Numbered from the stretch's first letter, positions 35,727-44,454 are shown. The stretch is 64,000 bases of DNA from an uncultured Pseudomonadota bacterium (GCA_903832085.1 CAIKZZ010000001.1:1-64000); one strand, 5' to 3'. Notes: generated by a model from the letters alone, not told the origin. Program-made: numbers and translations.

Positions 35727-36766
35727 CAGATAGTGTCCTTGTTCTGCGCTTTGTAGCGCGCCTCTTCCTTGCTAACGATGCCGCGAGTGGTCAAATCTTG
35801 TAGGCATTGGTCTAAGGTCTGCATGCCGACCCCAAAACCAGTCTGTATAGCTGAGTACATCTGAGCGACTTTGCCTTCACGTATTAGGTTACGGATGGCG
35901 GGGGTGCCAATCATGATCTCATGCGCAGCGACCCGGCCACCCGATACACGCTTAAGCAATGTCTGGGACACAACAGCACGTAAGCTCTCAGAGAGCATCG
36001 AACGCACCATCTCTTTTTCGTCACCTGGGAATACGTCTACAACTCGGTCAATTGTTTTAGCAGCAGAGCTTGTATGCACGGTGGCAAACACGAGATGCCC
36101 AGTTTCCGCAGCGGTCAATGCAAGGCGGATAGTTTCCAAATCGCGCAGTTCGCCGACCAGAATGATGTCTGGATCTTCACGCAAAGCCGAGCGTAGTGCC
36201 TCCGAAAACCCCAATGTGTCACGGTGTACTTCGCGCTGATTAATCAAGCAGCGCTTTGACTCGTGTATAAACTCGATTGGATCTTCAATCGTTATGATGT
36301 GGTCCGGTCGATTTTCGTTGCAATGGTTCAGGAGTGCGGCAAGCGTCGTTGACTTACCTGAGCCCGTGGGCCCGGTCACGAGCACTAACCCTCGAGGCAA
36401 CATGCACAAGTCCTTGAAGACTTTAGGCGCATTTAGATCGTCTAAGGTTTGGACAACTGAGGGAATGTTACGAAACACGGCGCCCGCACCACGACTTTGG
36501 TTGAAAGCGTTAACCCGGAATCGCGCAAGTTTTGGGATCTCGAACGAAAAATCAGTCTCAAAAAATTCTTCATACGCCTTGCGCTGCTTGTCATTCATGA
36601 TGTCGTACACCATGCTATGAACTTCTTTATGCGACAAAGATGGCATGTTGACGCGCTTGACGTCGCCGTCGACACGGATCATCGGCGGCATTCCGGCCGA
36701 GAGGTGCAGGTCCGATGCGTTATTCTTTACGGCAAACGCTAGCAACTGGGCAATATCTACAGCCAT
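35726..36766 (-). CDS. pilT: Type IV pilus retraction ATPase PilT
   Basis: Drives pilus retraction for twitching. It has 346 residues. Motifs: NNASDLHLSAGMPPMIRVDG, Walker A GPTGSGKSTTLAALL, Walker B IILVGELRDLETI, His box FATVHTSSAAKTID and the PilT-specific AIRNLIREGKVAQM. The ATG at 36766 has GGGGA five bases upstream and matches the Pseudomonas N-terminus; an in-frame ATG at 36778 is less likely. A minus-strand TATACT (36812-36817) is a likely -10 and overlaps the one for yggS. Confidence 0.97.
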   Translation of the reverse strand: MAVDIAQLLAFAVKNNASDLHLSAGMPPMIRVDGDVKRVNMPSLSHKEVHSMVYDIMNDKQRKAYEEFFETDFSFEIPKLARFRVNAFNQSRGAGAVFRNIPSVVQTLDDLNAPKVFKDLCMLPRGLVLVTGPTGSGKSTTLAALLNHCNENRPDHIITIEDPIEFIHESKRCLINQREVHRDTLGFSEALRSALREDPDIILVGELRDLETIRLALTAAETGHLVFATVHTSSAAKTIDRVVDVFPGDEKEMVRSMLSESLRAVVSQTLLKRVSGGRVAAHEIMIGTPAIRNLIREGKVAQMYSAIQTGFGVGMQTLDQCLQDLTTRGIVSKEEARYKAQNKDTI

Positions 36767-36811
36767 ACGATTCCCCACAAAGACCGGAACAGACCAGTCA
36801 GGCTAAGGCGC

Positions 36812-36819
36812 AGTATACG
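36812..36819. promoter_or_regulatory. Overlapping -10 elements of pilT and yggS
   Basis: AGTATACG reads TATACT on the minus strand (pilT) and TATACG on the plus strand (yggS). The plus-strand copy ends eight bases before the yggS ATG. The two divergent genes therefore appear to share one melting site, which would make their transcription mutually exclusive. Confidence 0.4.
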
Positions 36820-36827
36820 CATTCACC

Positions 36828-37544
36828 ATGACCGCTAATATGTTAACCAATCCTCAGTTTTCAGTGACAGCCCTTGCCGCGATCCGGGAAAGGGCAAAGT
36901 TGGCTGCCATCCAGGCTGGACGCCCCCCCAGCGACGTTACCCTTATTGGGGTTACCAAAACACAGGCCGTTGAGACAGTCAGGGCCGCCATCGCGGCCGG
37001 ATTGACCGATTTTGGGGAAAACTATGTGAAGGAGGCGGTCGCTAAGATCGCACTAATCGGTGGTGCCCCCATCACGTGGCATTTTATAGGGCAGATTCAG
37101 GCCAACAAAGCCCGTCCGATTGCTGAGTCATTTGGATGGGTACACACGATCGACCGACTATCACTCGCCAAACGCCTGTCTGACCTGCGCCCTGCGCAGG
37201 CTCCGCCCCTGCAGTTATGTATCCAAGTGCAGCTAGCGGCAGAGGTCGGCAAGGGAGGCGTACCCCCCCATGAGGTGGCCGGGCTCGCGCTTGCCATCCA
37301 ACAGCTGCCTCGAGTCCGGTTACGGGGACTCATGTGTATCCCCCCGCAAAACGATGATCCGCAGGTACAGCGCGGGTATTTCGCCACAATGCGCGGCCTA
37401 ACGTCGGACCTCAACCACCAAGGTTTAGGCCTTGACACGCTATCCATGGGGATGACGAACGATTTTGAATCAGCCATTCTGGAGGGGGCAACCCATATTC
37501 GGATCGGCACCGCCCTCTTTGGTAAAAGGACCCCCCACCCATGA
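36828..37544 (+). CDS. yggS: PLP homeostasis protein YggS
   Basis: A 238-residue alanine-racemase-fold protein that binds PLP and keeps vitamin B6 pools and amino acid metabolism in balance. The PLP lysine is in IGVTKTQ (near residue 43). Other marks: DFGENYVKEA, WHFIGQIQANKA, HTIDRLSLAKRL, LSMGMTNDFESAI. No clear ribosome site is present. It overlaps proC by four bases (ATGA). The yggS-proC-yggT order is common in gammaproteobacteria. Confidence 0.95.
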   Translation: MTANMLTNPQFSVTALAAIRERAKLAAIQAGRPPSDVTLIGVTKTQAVETVRAAIAAGLTDFGENYVKEAVAKIALIGGAPITWHFIGQIQANKARPIAESFGWVHTIDRLSLAKRLSDLRPAQAPPLQLCIQVQLAAEVGKGGVPPHEVAGLALAIQQLPRVRLRGLMCIPPQNDDPQVQRGYFATMRGLTSDLNHQGLGLDTLSMGMTNDFESAILEGATHIRIGTALFGKRTPHP

Positions 37545-38389
37545 CGCCCACGATTCACCTCAACGAACGCATCGCCGTCATCGGTGGCGGGCAAATGGCA
37601 CGGGCCCTGATTGGTGGATGGATCGCAGCTGGGCTGAATCCTGGGCAAATCGTGGTCGCTGACCCAGCGCAGGCCCAATTGGACTGGTTTCGGGAGCACT
37701 TCCCCAACGTTGCCTGTGAAACAGACAATGCGCTAGCCGCTGCCGGCGCGAAGATTTGGCTGCTCGCCGTCAAACCACAACTTCTCGCACCTGTTGCCAC
37801 AGCACTAAAGACGCTTGCACAGAGCCAGCGGCCTCTGGTGATCTCGATTGTGGCCGGCATCCATGCCACCAATATTGTGCGCTGGCTTGGGCCTACAACC
37901 TTGATCCGCACGATGCCTAATCGTCCAGCGTTTGTAGGCGCCGGCATTACTGCCCTCCATGCAACACCGGAAGTTCCTGCCCTCGCCCGCGAAGTCGCAA
38001 CCAAACTGCTAGCCGCTGTCGGCAGTGTGGTTTGGGTTGAGCACGAACAGCAGCTCGACCTTGTGACAGCTATATCTGGCAGTGGGCCGGCCTATTTTTT
38101 CCTGCTCATGGAGGCACTAGAAACTGCCGCTATCGCCCGCGGCCTCGCACCAAATATCGCGCGTGAGCTCGTGCTACAGACGGCAAACGGTGCTGCCAAA
38201 CTTGCGCTCCAATCGCTCGACGACCCTGCCACGCTTCGGGCCCAGGTCACGTCCAAAGGCGGCACAACCGCCGCCGCCGTAGCCGTCTTTGAAGAAGCCC
38301 AGTTGGGCAAGATTGTGGATCGGGCCGTTGAGGCCGCCGCCCAACGCTCCGTACTCCTTGCCAGAGAGTTCGGCGACGTCGACCCTTAA
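37541..38389 (+). CDS. proC: Pyrroline-5-carboxylate reductase
   Basis: Catalyses the last step of proline synthesis with NAD(P)H. It has 282 residues. The Rossmann motif is AVIGGGQMARALIGGW. Other family marks are RTMPNRPAFVGAG, AISGSGPAYFFLLME and QVTSKGGTTAAA near the C-terminus. The ATG overlaps the yggS stop. yggT follows 20 bases later. Confidence 0.97.
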   Translation: MTPTIHLNERIAVIGGGQMARALIGGWIAAGLNPGQIVVADPAQAQLDWFREHFPNVACETDNALAAAGAKIWLLAVKPQLLAPVATALKTLAQSQRPLVISIVAGIHATNIVRWLGPTTLIRTMPNRPAFVGAGITALHATPEVPALAREVATKLLAAVGSVVWVEHEQQLDLVTAISGSGPAYFFLLMEALETAAIARGLAPNIARELVLQTANGAAKLALQSLDDPATLRAQVTSKGGTTAAAVAVFEEAQLGKIVDRAVEAAAQRSVLLAREFGDVDP

Positions 38390-38409
38390 CCCATCACGAG
38401 ATCCAGCGA

Positions 38410-38973
38410 ATGCGCAGCCTGCTAGCACAAATCATCAGTTTTATCGTCGACTGCGTCGTTTGGGTATTTTTGATACGCCTTTTGCTTCAGCTTGTTAAAG
38501 CAGACTTTCGAATACCCCTGCTACAATCAATAATTCGCCTAACCAACCCCATTATTCGGCCGCTACGTAAAACGCTGCCGGCAATAGGGCCTGTCGATAC
38601 GGCATCCTTATTGATGGCAATGGTTAGTCGGGCGGCCGGGATTTTGCTAACCGCAGTCATACTTGGACAAACGATTCCCACAGGCCCCGCCCTGCTAGCG
38701 GCTACTGCCGTGCTGTTAGCCCATGAAGTACTGACTTTTTTGCTGTTTGCAGTCATCCTTTGGGCGGTTTTAAGCTGGATAACCACTGACACCTACAGCC
38801 CTGCGGGTCGGCTAATCGGCACGGTCGTTGAACCATTACTGCGACCGATACGGCGCCTACTACCACGGCTTGAGGGACTCGATTTAGCGCCGCTACTACT
38901 CAGCGCGCTACTGCTATTGCTCCTCAAGTTACTTAATCAATTAAGCGTGCAACTACCCGTCTGGATTGGGTGA
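38410..38973 (+). CDS. yggT: YggT family integral membrane protein
   Basis: A 187-residue protein with two YGGT repeats, each with a pair of membrane helices and a polar PIIRPLR (near 47) or PLLRPIRRLLP (near 142) motif. The role of the family in gammaproteobacteria is not settled; relatives in plants and cyanobacteria affect membrane organisation and osmotic tolerance. It is the last gene of the yggS-proC-yggT operon. Confidence 0.92.
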   Translation: MRSLLAQIISFIVDCVVWVFLIRLLLQLVKADFRIPLLQSIIRLTNPIIRPLRKTLPAIGPVDTASLLMAMVSRAAGILLTAVILGQTIPTGPALLAATAVLLAHEVLTFLLFAVILWAVLSWITTDTYSPAGRLIGTVVEPLLRPIRRLLPRLEGLDLAPLLLSALLLLLLKLLNQLSVQLPVWIG

Positions 38974-39350
38974 GTTGACAGCTGTCGCCTATTTTTACTC
39001 CCTCTCTTTTTGTCTTAAAAGCCCTATTTTTCAATCGTTCAATAGTGCTCAGCCGATAGCGCCACACGTCGACAGGCTGTAATTCCTCTGCATTCCTAGT
39101 CCGAACCGACCAACGCGTGTTAAACGCCAAATGTAAGGCGACAACGAAAAACTTGAAAACCACTTAAAAACTAGTGGAATAAGTTAAGTGATGTGCTATT
39201 GTCGATCACGTTGATTTTAAGCGCGGGCGTTTTTTGACTGTTTTTCATGCTCCAAACGCTTCTGGTCTGTCTACAAGTGAGACGCCCAGTGGTGGCACGA
39301 AGGGAACTGTATGGAAAAGCCCGGATCGAAAACCCCATAGGAGAATACTA
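38974..39350. promoter_or_regulatory. Long non-coding region with candidate HU promoters
   Basis: About 377 bases without a plausible gene. A palindrome, GACAGCTGTC, lies at 38977-38986. TTGAAA (39153-39158) with TGGAAT 16 bases later (39175-39180) is one promoter candidate; TGCTATTGT (39195-39202) looks like an extended -10. An inverted repeat CCACT..AGTGG (39160-39177) overlaps the first. A 5' leader of 150 bases or more would precede the HU-like gene. Confidence 0.35.
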
Positions 39351-39662
39351 ATGGCGAAAAAGAACTCAGCACCGACCAAGTCAGAAATCTTAGCTAGCAT
39401 CTCGAAGGACACGGATCTTTCCAAGAAGCAGGTCGGCGCGGTATTCGAGTCGCTGAACGGCATCATCAAGAAGAGCCTGCGTGGCTCGGGCTTGTTCACC
39501 ATGCCCGGTCTGCTCAAGCTGAAAGTTGTCAAAAAGCCTGCGACGAAAGCGCGTCAGGGCGTCAATCCTTTCACTGGCGAGACGATGACCTTCAAAGCAA
39601 AGCCAGCGTCGAAGAAAGTGCGCGCAGTTGCTCTGAAATCGCTTAAGGCATTTGTCAACTAA
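39351..39662 (+). CDS. HU-family DNA-binding protein
   Basis: A small basic nucleoid-type protein of 103 residues. The HU fold is marked by TKSEILASISKDTDLSKKQV, a GLFTMPGLLKLKVVKKPAT strand region and an arm that ends GVNPFTGETMTFKAKPASKK. The start at 39351 has a strong AGGAGAA site. The lysine-rich N- and C-termini and ETMTFKAKP arm differ from HupA/HupB, so it is a divergent HU relative. It has its own long upstream region and ends at a good terminator, so it is monocistronic. Confidence 0.93.
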   Translation: MAKKNSAPTKSEILASISKDTDLSKKQVGAVFESLNGIIKKSLRGSGLFTMPGLLKLKVVKKPATKARQGVNPFTGETMTFKAKPASKKVRAVALKSLKAFVN

Positions 39663-39702
39663 GCCGCATTGTCACAAGAGCATCTAGTGCTCATGTGCTG
39701 TA

Positions 39703-39736
39703 AAAACCGAAGCGGCATCACCGCTTCGGTTTTTTT
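39703..39736 (+). terminator. Rho-independent terminator after the HU-like gene
   Basis: A 13-bp stem, AAAACCGAAGCGG / CCGCTTCGGTTTT, closes a CATCA loop and runs into seven T. The same stem has an A-run on the other side, so it could also stop leftward transcripts. Confidence 0.92.
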
Positions 39737-39767
39737 ATTGTCTGCGCTAATGAATCTTTAACTAAAC

Positions 39768-40424
39768 CTATCCCGCTTGTGAAAAATCATCACTGATAAC
39801 CGACATTAGGTCATTAAGACGACCATGAAAGTAATGTCCAGCCCCCGCGAGTAACGCCAGGTGTGGCGGTGGTACACAGCGTTGGGCCCACCGAACGACG
39901 CCACCTGCATCCACAAGCTCGTCTTTGTCACCTTGAATCACCAACCAAGGGCAAACTGGGGTTGGGCTGCTCATAAAATTGAAGCGCTCAAGCGGCGGCG
40001 CGACTGTGATCAGTCTCTCAATTGGACGTTGATTAGCGACGTTGAATGCAACATAGGAGCCAAAAGAAAAACCAGCGGCCGCAATCTTGGCGCTTGACCA
40101 ACGTGTCAACATCCAATCAAAAACCGCCAACGCATCCAGCGTTTCACCCCGACCGTCATCAAACTCGCCACTGCTGGCGCCGACACCTCGGAAATTAAAT
40201 CGTACAGTGACATACCCACGCGCACGTAGCGCACGTGCCACCGTGGTCACTACTTTGTTACTCATCGTCCCACCCAGCAGCGGAAGCGGATGACACAAAA
40301 TCGCTGCCTGCTCACCATCAAACCCGACCGGCTCTTCCACTACCGCCTCTAGAACACCGACCGGACCTGGGATATGAAGTGCCTCCACACTCGGTCGCCC
40401 GGCTATCGGGGCACGCTCATTCAC
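39768..40424 (-). CDS. Alpha/beta hydrolase
   Basis: A 218-residue cytoplasmic hydrolase of the small dienelactone-hydrolase-like type. The nucleophile serine sits in AGFSFGSYVA. HPLPLLGGTMSNKVV and RFNFRGVGASSGEFDDGRGE are typical of this family; the acid is in QGDKDELVDA and the histidine in GAGHYFHGRL. The substrate is unknown. Its start overlaps the stop of the amidohydrolase gene by four bases, so the two are coupled. Confidence 0.88.
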   Translation of the reverse strand: MNERAPIAGRPSVEALHIPGPVGVLEAVVEEPVGFDGEQAAILCHPLPLLGGTMSNKVVTTVARALRARGYVTVRFNFRGVGASSGEFDDGRGETLDALAVFDWMLTRWSSAKIAAAGFSFGSYVAFNVANQRPIERLITVAPPLERFNFMSSPTPVCPWLVIQGDKDELVDAGGVVRWAQRCVPPPHLALLAGAGHYFHGRLNDLMSVISDDFSQAG

Positions 40425-41731
40425 TGACCGCGCACGTCCTTATAAACTTTGCCGTCTTTCATCACAAAACGCACATGCTCCATCACAGTGATGTCCCGAA
40501 GCGGATCACCTGGAACAGCAACGATATCAGCCACTTTTCCTGCTTCTATCGAACCCATACGGTCGGCCACATCCATAAAGCGCGCAGGCACAATGGTTGC
40601 GGCCTTAATCGCTTCAAGTGCCGGCATCCCTGCATCCACCATATAGCGAAACTCCTTGGCATTATCCCCGTGCGCAGACACACCGGTATCAGTGCCAAAC
40701 ATGATCTTGATCCCGGTCTTGTATGCTTTCGCAAAGGTGTATTTCAGCTGGGGACCGATGGCTGCTGCCTTAGGCCGCACCAAAGCCGGGAAAAAGCCCT
40801 CCTCCTCAGCGCGCTCCGCGACCCATCGACCGGCAGAAAGCGTTGGTACGTAATAGGTACCTTTTTCCTTCATCAGACGCATTGCTTCATCATCCATGAA
40901 AGTCCCATGCTCTATTGAATCAACACCACCACGTATCGCTCGCTTAACACCTTCGGGACCATGTGCGTGGGCCGCCACTTTAAAACCGTAATCGCGTGCA
41001 ATCGTGACCACAGCGCGCACCTCATCCTCAGTGAACTGTGGGTTGAGGCCATTTTTTGCAACCGACAACACGCCACCAGTCGCCGTAATTTTTATGGTGT
41101 CTGCGCCATCCTTATAGCGTTGACGTACAGCCTCAGCAGCCTCAAAAGGACCATTGATCACGCCATCACGAGGCCCAGGCTCACCCATCAAGCGCTGGGC
41201 CCATCCATTGGTGGGATCCGCATGACCACCCGTAGTCGCTATCGCTTTGCCGCAGGCGAAAATCCGTGGCCCCTTGGCGATTCCTTTATTAATTGCGTTA
41301 CGCAAGGTAATCGATGCATTAAATGCTGACCCTAAGTCGCGCACCGTCGTAAATCCCGCATTCAAGGTGCGCTCAGCAAATAACGCGCCTTCAAGCACAA
41401 CGTCACCTTCGTTCAGCGTAAAACCCTGTAGCTGTGCATTCTTGTTGTACTCAGATGTCAGATGCACATGCATATCCCAAAGGCCTGGCATGACGGTAGC
41501 ATCCTTGAGCTCAATGACCGTGTCGCCTGTAGTCGCTGCGCGATATCCTTTCTCAACAGCTTTGATCGTACCCGCATCAACGACGATCGTTACTTCAGCC
41601 TCAGCCTGAGCACCAACTCCATCAATCAGGTGTCCGGCGTGTATCAAAGTGGCCGCCACGCTGACCGACGCGATGCTGCTCGCCATTAGACCTGCTATCC
41701 ATGTCGGCACAAGCACTGGAATATTTTTCAT
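40421..41731 (-). CDS. Secreted metal-dependent amidohydrolase (imidazolonepropionase/Xaa-Pro dipeptidase-like)
   Basis: A periplasmic hydrolase of 436 residues. A signal peptide is present (about 1-27, ending VSVAA). The binuclear metal site shows MPGLWDMHVHL (HxH), IKITATGG (bridging Lys), VAAHAHGPEG, SIEHGTF and FGTDTGVSAHG. Relatives act on acyl-proline dipeptides or N-methyl-amino-acid dipeptides, so the substrate is not known. I chose the ATG at 41731 because it starts the signal peptide. It lies 49 bases downstream of the FKBP gene. Confidence 0.9.
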   Translation of the reverse strand: MKNIPVLVPTWIAGLMASSIASVSVAATLIHAGHLIDGVGAQAEAEVTIVVDAGTIKAVEKGYRAATTGDTVIELKDATVMPGLWDMHVHLTSEYNKNAQLQGFTLNEGDVVLEGALFAERTLNAGFTTVRDLGSAFNASITLRNAINKGIAKGPRIFACGKAIATTGGHADPTNGWAQRLMGEPGPRDGVINGPFEAAEAVRQRYKDGADTIKITATGGVLSVAKNGLNPQFTEDEVRAVVTIARDYGFKVAAHAHGPEGVKRAIRGGVDSIEHGTFMDDEAMRLMKEKGTYYVPTLSAGRWVAERAEEEGFFPALVRPKAAAIGPQLKYTFAKAYKTGIKIMFGTDTGVSAHGDNAKEFRYMVDAGMPALEAIKAATIVPARFMDVADRMGSIEAGKVADIVAVPGDPLRDITVMEHVRFVMKDGKVYKDVRGQ

Positions 41732-41780
41732 ATGTATAAGGACTCCAAGATCACAATGGGGATGATGGCAAAAACGTAAC

Positions 41781-42335
41781 TTACATTGGTGGCCGGAAAC
41801 TAATGAGTTCAACGTCGAACAACAACGTGGCATTGGGCGGAATCAGCCCCCCAGCGCCACGAGCGCCATAGGCAAGGTCGGCCGGAATCAACAGCCGCCG
41901 CTTGCCGCCACTTTGCATCCCAGCTACACCAAGGTCCCAACCACGAATCACGCGTTGTTGACCAAGTGGAAACGTAAAGGGCTCATTACGGTCAACCGAA
42001 CTATCAAACTTGAGACCCTTGCCATCAGCCGATGCGGGGTCATAAAGCCAACCGGTGTAATGAACGCGCACAATTGCGCCTGTCATTGCAGTAGCGCCAT
42101 TGCCCACAACGATATCCGTAATGACCAGGCCCTCGCCCTCAGCGATGCGCCGTGCGGCAGCCGCTAGTGTGGCCGGACTTGGTGCCTCAGCGATAGGCGC
42201 CGCAGAGTCTGATTGAACCGCAGCTGTCGTGTCTTGCTTACCAGACGGTGGTTCCGCTGCAAGCGCCGCGTTAACCGGGGCACCCACGGCCATCACTACT
42301 AGCGACGCAATTAGATAACGAAGGACATCACGCAT
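41781..42335 (-). CDS. Secreted FKBP-type peptidyl-prolyl isomerase
   Basis: A periplasmic folding catalyst of 184 residues. The signal peptide ends AALAA near residue 28. The FKBP domain is at about 85-184: VRVHYTGWLYD, FDSSVDRNEPFTFPLGQQRV, GWDLGVAGMQSGGKRRLLIP, YGARGAGGLIPPNATLLFDVEL. The N-terminal part is a short linker, not a MIP dimerisation domain. The ribosome site GGGGTGG could be masked by a hairpin at 42341-42363. It heads a three-gene unit with the amidohydrolase and hydrolase. Confidence 0.92.
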   Translation of the reverse strand: MRDVLRYLIASLVVMAVGAPVNAALAAEPPSGKQDTTAAVQSDSAAPIAEAPSPATLAAAARRIAEGEGLVITDIVVGNGATAMTGAIVRVHYTGWLYDPASADGKGLKFDSSVDRNEPFTFPLGQQRVIRGWDLGVAGMQSGGKRRLLIPADLAYGARGAGGLIPPNATLLFDVELISFRPPM

Positions 42336-42340
42336 AACCA

Positions 42341-42363
42341 CCCCATAGGCTGATCCAATGGGG
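42341..42363 (-). promoter_or_regulatory. Hairpin that could mask the FKBP ribosome site
   Basis: On the minus strand CCCCAT pairs with ATGGGG around an 11-base loop, and the second arm contains the GGGG of the ribosome site just before the ATG at 42335. Folding would block translation. The stem is short, so heat or a protein could open it. Confidence 0.4.
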
Positions 42364-42407
42364 TGATATTATGCGACCTTTCTGCGCCAAGATCCCTAAA
42401 TCTGTGA

Positions 42408-44312
42408 CTATGCCTTGGCAAAAAGTAGACGGTTAAGCCGTTTTACAAACTCTGCCGGCTCAGCGAGCTGCCCACCCTCTGCTAAAATCGCTTGATCAAG
42501 CAGCAAACTTGCAAGTTCCTTAAATTGATCCTCGTCAGCCAGCCCCTCTAATCGCTGCAGCAATGGGTGCGTTGCATTGATCTCGAGCGTGGGACGTTTC
42601 TCAGGAAGCTTCTGGCCGGTCGCCTCCATCAGTTTGCGCATCTGCGCTCCGTACTCATCAGCATTAAGCACCAAACACGCTGGAGAATCCGCCAAGCGCT
42701 GGGTGGATCTGACAGCGTCGACTCGACCGGAAAGAGCCTCTCGCAAACGGCCACATAGGGCAAGAGCAGCTTCTGTGCCTTTCTCATCAGCCGCCTTTTC
42801 CTCTGCAGTCAACAAGTCACCGAGATCAAGATCTGCCCGACTTACGTCTTGGAAGGTCTTCCCCTCGTACTCTCCAAGATAGGACATCATCCACTCATCG
42901 ACCCGATCGGTTAATAGCAATACCTCGATCCCCTTAGCTCGCAACCGCTCTAAGTGAGGACTTTGTCTGGCGGTATTCCATGTATCCGCGATGACGTAAA
43001 AAATCTGTTTCTGTCCCGATTTTTGCCGCGCCAGATAATCATCTAACGACTGGTCCTGCTCCTCACGCTCAGTGTGCGTCGATGCAAAACGTAACAGCTT
43101 GGCGATACGCTCGCGGTTAGCTGTGTCCTCTGCGATGCCCTCTTTGATGACCTGCCCAAATTCCTTCCAGAAGACTGCGTATTTATCAGTCTCCTCTTTG
43201 GCAAGACGCGCCAACATTTCGAGCACTTTGCGGGCAATACCTGCACGCATTGCTTCAATCTCTGAGTCTGACTGCAGTAGCTCACGTGAGACGTTAAGAG
43301 GTAAATCGCTGGAGTCTACAACGCCCTTAACAAAGCGTAGATACATCGGCAAGAACTGCTCGGCATCATCTAATATAAATACGCGCTTTACGTACAGCTT
43401 AAGGCCACGGACCGCATCACGACTCCACAAATCAAAAGGTGCGCGCCCAGGCAGATAAAGTAGCGTTGTGTACTCGCGCTTACCCTCAACCTTGTTATGC
43501 GACCAGCTAATAGGAGCTGCAAAATCATGCGACACGTGCTTGTAAAACTCGACGTAATCCTCATCTTTTAGCTCATTACGCGATCGAGTCCACAGTGCCT
43601 GCGCGCTGTTAATAGTCTCAAGTTCTTCTGTGACCGCCACTTCAGATTTGCCATCATCGGCGGTGCTTTGCTTTGGCATCTTAATAGCGAAGCCAATATG
43701 ATCCGAGTAGCGCTTAATTAAACTGCGTAGCCGCCAACTGTCGGAAAAATCAAGCGCATCGTCTTTTAGATGCAAGACAACCTGGGTCCCGACCTCACTA
43801 AGCTCGGCATTCTCAACAGTAAATTCGCCGGAACCGTCAGACTCCCAGTGCACGCCTTGAGTAGCTACAGCACCCGCATGACGGGTAAATACCTCGACGC
43901 GATCAGCGACGGTAAATGCTGAATAGAAACCAACACCAAACTGGCCGATGAGCTGGGAGTCTTTCTGCTGATCTCCAGATAGCTTGGAAAGGAAGTCAGC
44001 GGTCCCAGATTTAGCGATCGTCCCTAGATGTTCAACAACATCCTGCCGGGTCATTCCAATACCGGTATCGGTAACCGTGAGCGTTTTTGCTTCTTTATCA
44101 CAGCGTACTTGGATGAAAAGATCAGCAGGTGTATCACCAGACGCACCAGCAACTGCCTCGAAACGGCGCTTGTCGCAGGCATCGGACGCGTTGGAAATCA
44201 ACTCCCTAAGGAATATCTCCCGATTGGAATACAACGAGTGAATCATGAGGCGAAGCAGCTGCTTCACCTCGGTCTGAAAACCGCGCGTTTCGCGCTGAGT
44301 AGCACTGCTCAT
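42408..44312 (-). CDS. htpG: Molecular chaperone HtpG (Hsp90)
   Basis: ATP-dependent cytoplasmic chaperone of 634 residues. GHKL motifs: LRELISNASDACDKRRFEA, VTDTGIGMTRQDVVEHLGTI, QLIGQFGVGFYSAF. Middle domain: GVVDSSDLPLNVSRELLQ. C-terminal dimerisation domain follows. The ATG at 44312 has GGGA five bases upstream; an in-frame start at 44345 is rejected. A candidate heat-shock promoter lies at 44372-44398. Confidence 0.98.
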   Translation of the reverse strand: MSSATQRETRGFQTEVKQLLRLMIHSLYSNREIFLRELISNASDACDKRRFEAVAGASGDTPADLFIQVRCDKEAKTLTVTDTGIGMTRQDVVEHLGTIAKSGTADFLSKLSGDQQKDSQLIGQFGVGFYSAFTVADRVEVFTRHAGAVATQGVHWESDGSGEFTVENAELSEVGTQVVLHLKDDALDFSDSWRLRSLIKRYSDHIGFAIKMPKQSTADDGKSEVAVTEELETINSAQALWTRSRNELKDEDYVEFYKHVSHDFAAPISWSHNKVEGKREYTTLLYLPGRAPFDLWSRDAVRGLKLYVKRVFILDDAEQFLPMYLRFVKGVVDSSDLPLNVSRELLQSDSEIEAMRAGIARKVLEMLARLAKEETDKYAVFWKEFGQVIKEGIAEDTANRERIAKLLRFASTHTEREEQDQSLDDYLARQKSGQKQIFYVIADTWNTARQSPHLERLRAKGIEVLLLTDRVDEWMMSYLGEYEGKTFQDVSRADLDLGDLLTAEEKAADEKGTEAALALCGRLREALSGRVDAVRSTQRLADSPACLVLNADEYGAQMRKLMEATGQKLPEKRPTLEINATHPLLQRLEGLADEDQFKELASLLLDQAILAEGGQLAEPAEFVKRLNRLLFAKA

Positions 44313-44371
44313 AAGGTCCCGTCCGGTAAGGGCTGTGAATAACATCCGCTGACAAGCGCCAGCTTTGCCAA

Positions 44372-44398
44372 TCTTAGGGCAAAATTACGGGAATCAAG
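44372..44398 (-). promoter_or_regulatory. Candidate sigma-32 promoter of htpG
   Basis: On the minus strand CTTGATT (44392-44398), 12 bases, then CCCTAAGA (44372-44379). This resembles the heat-shock consensus CTTGAAA..CCCCATnT. The hsp20 gene has the same elements at the same spacing. Confidence 0.4.
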
Positions 44399-44454
44399 GG
44401 CAAATCAATGCTAATTAGGGACAGGAATTAGGGCCGGTCTGCCGCCCCGGGCCC

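Noticed and set aside
39290-39315. TGGCAC-GAAGG as a sigma-54 promoter
   Set aside because: The -12 element (TTGCA/T) is missing at the required distance.
40235-41609. Plus-strand open frames of up to 227 codons opposite the hydrolase and amidohydrolase genes
   Set aside because: Antisense to well-supported genes, with low-complexity or unlikely protein sequence.
44374-44435. Five GGG tracts that might form a G-quadruplex
   Set aside because: Loops are long and uneven (6-17 bases); the repeats are better explained as htpG promoter elements on the other strand.
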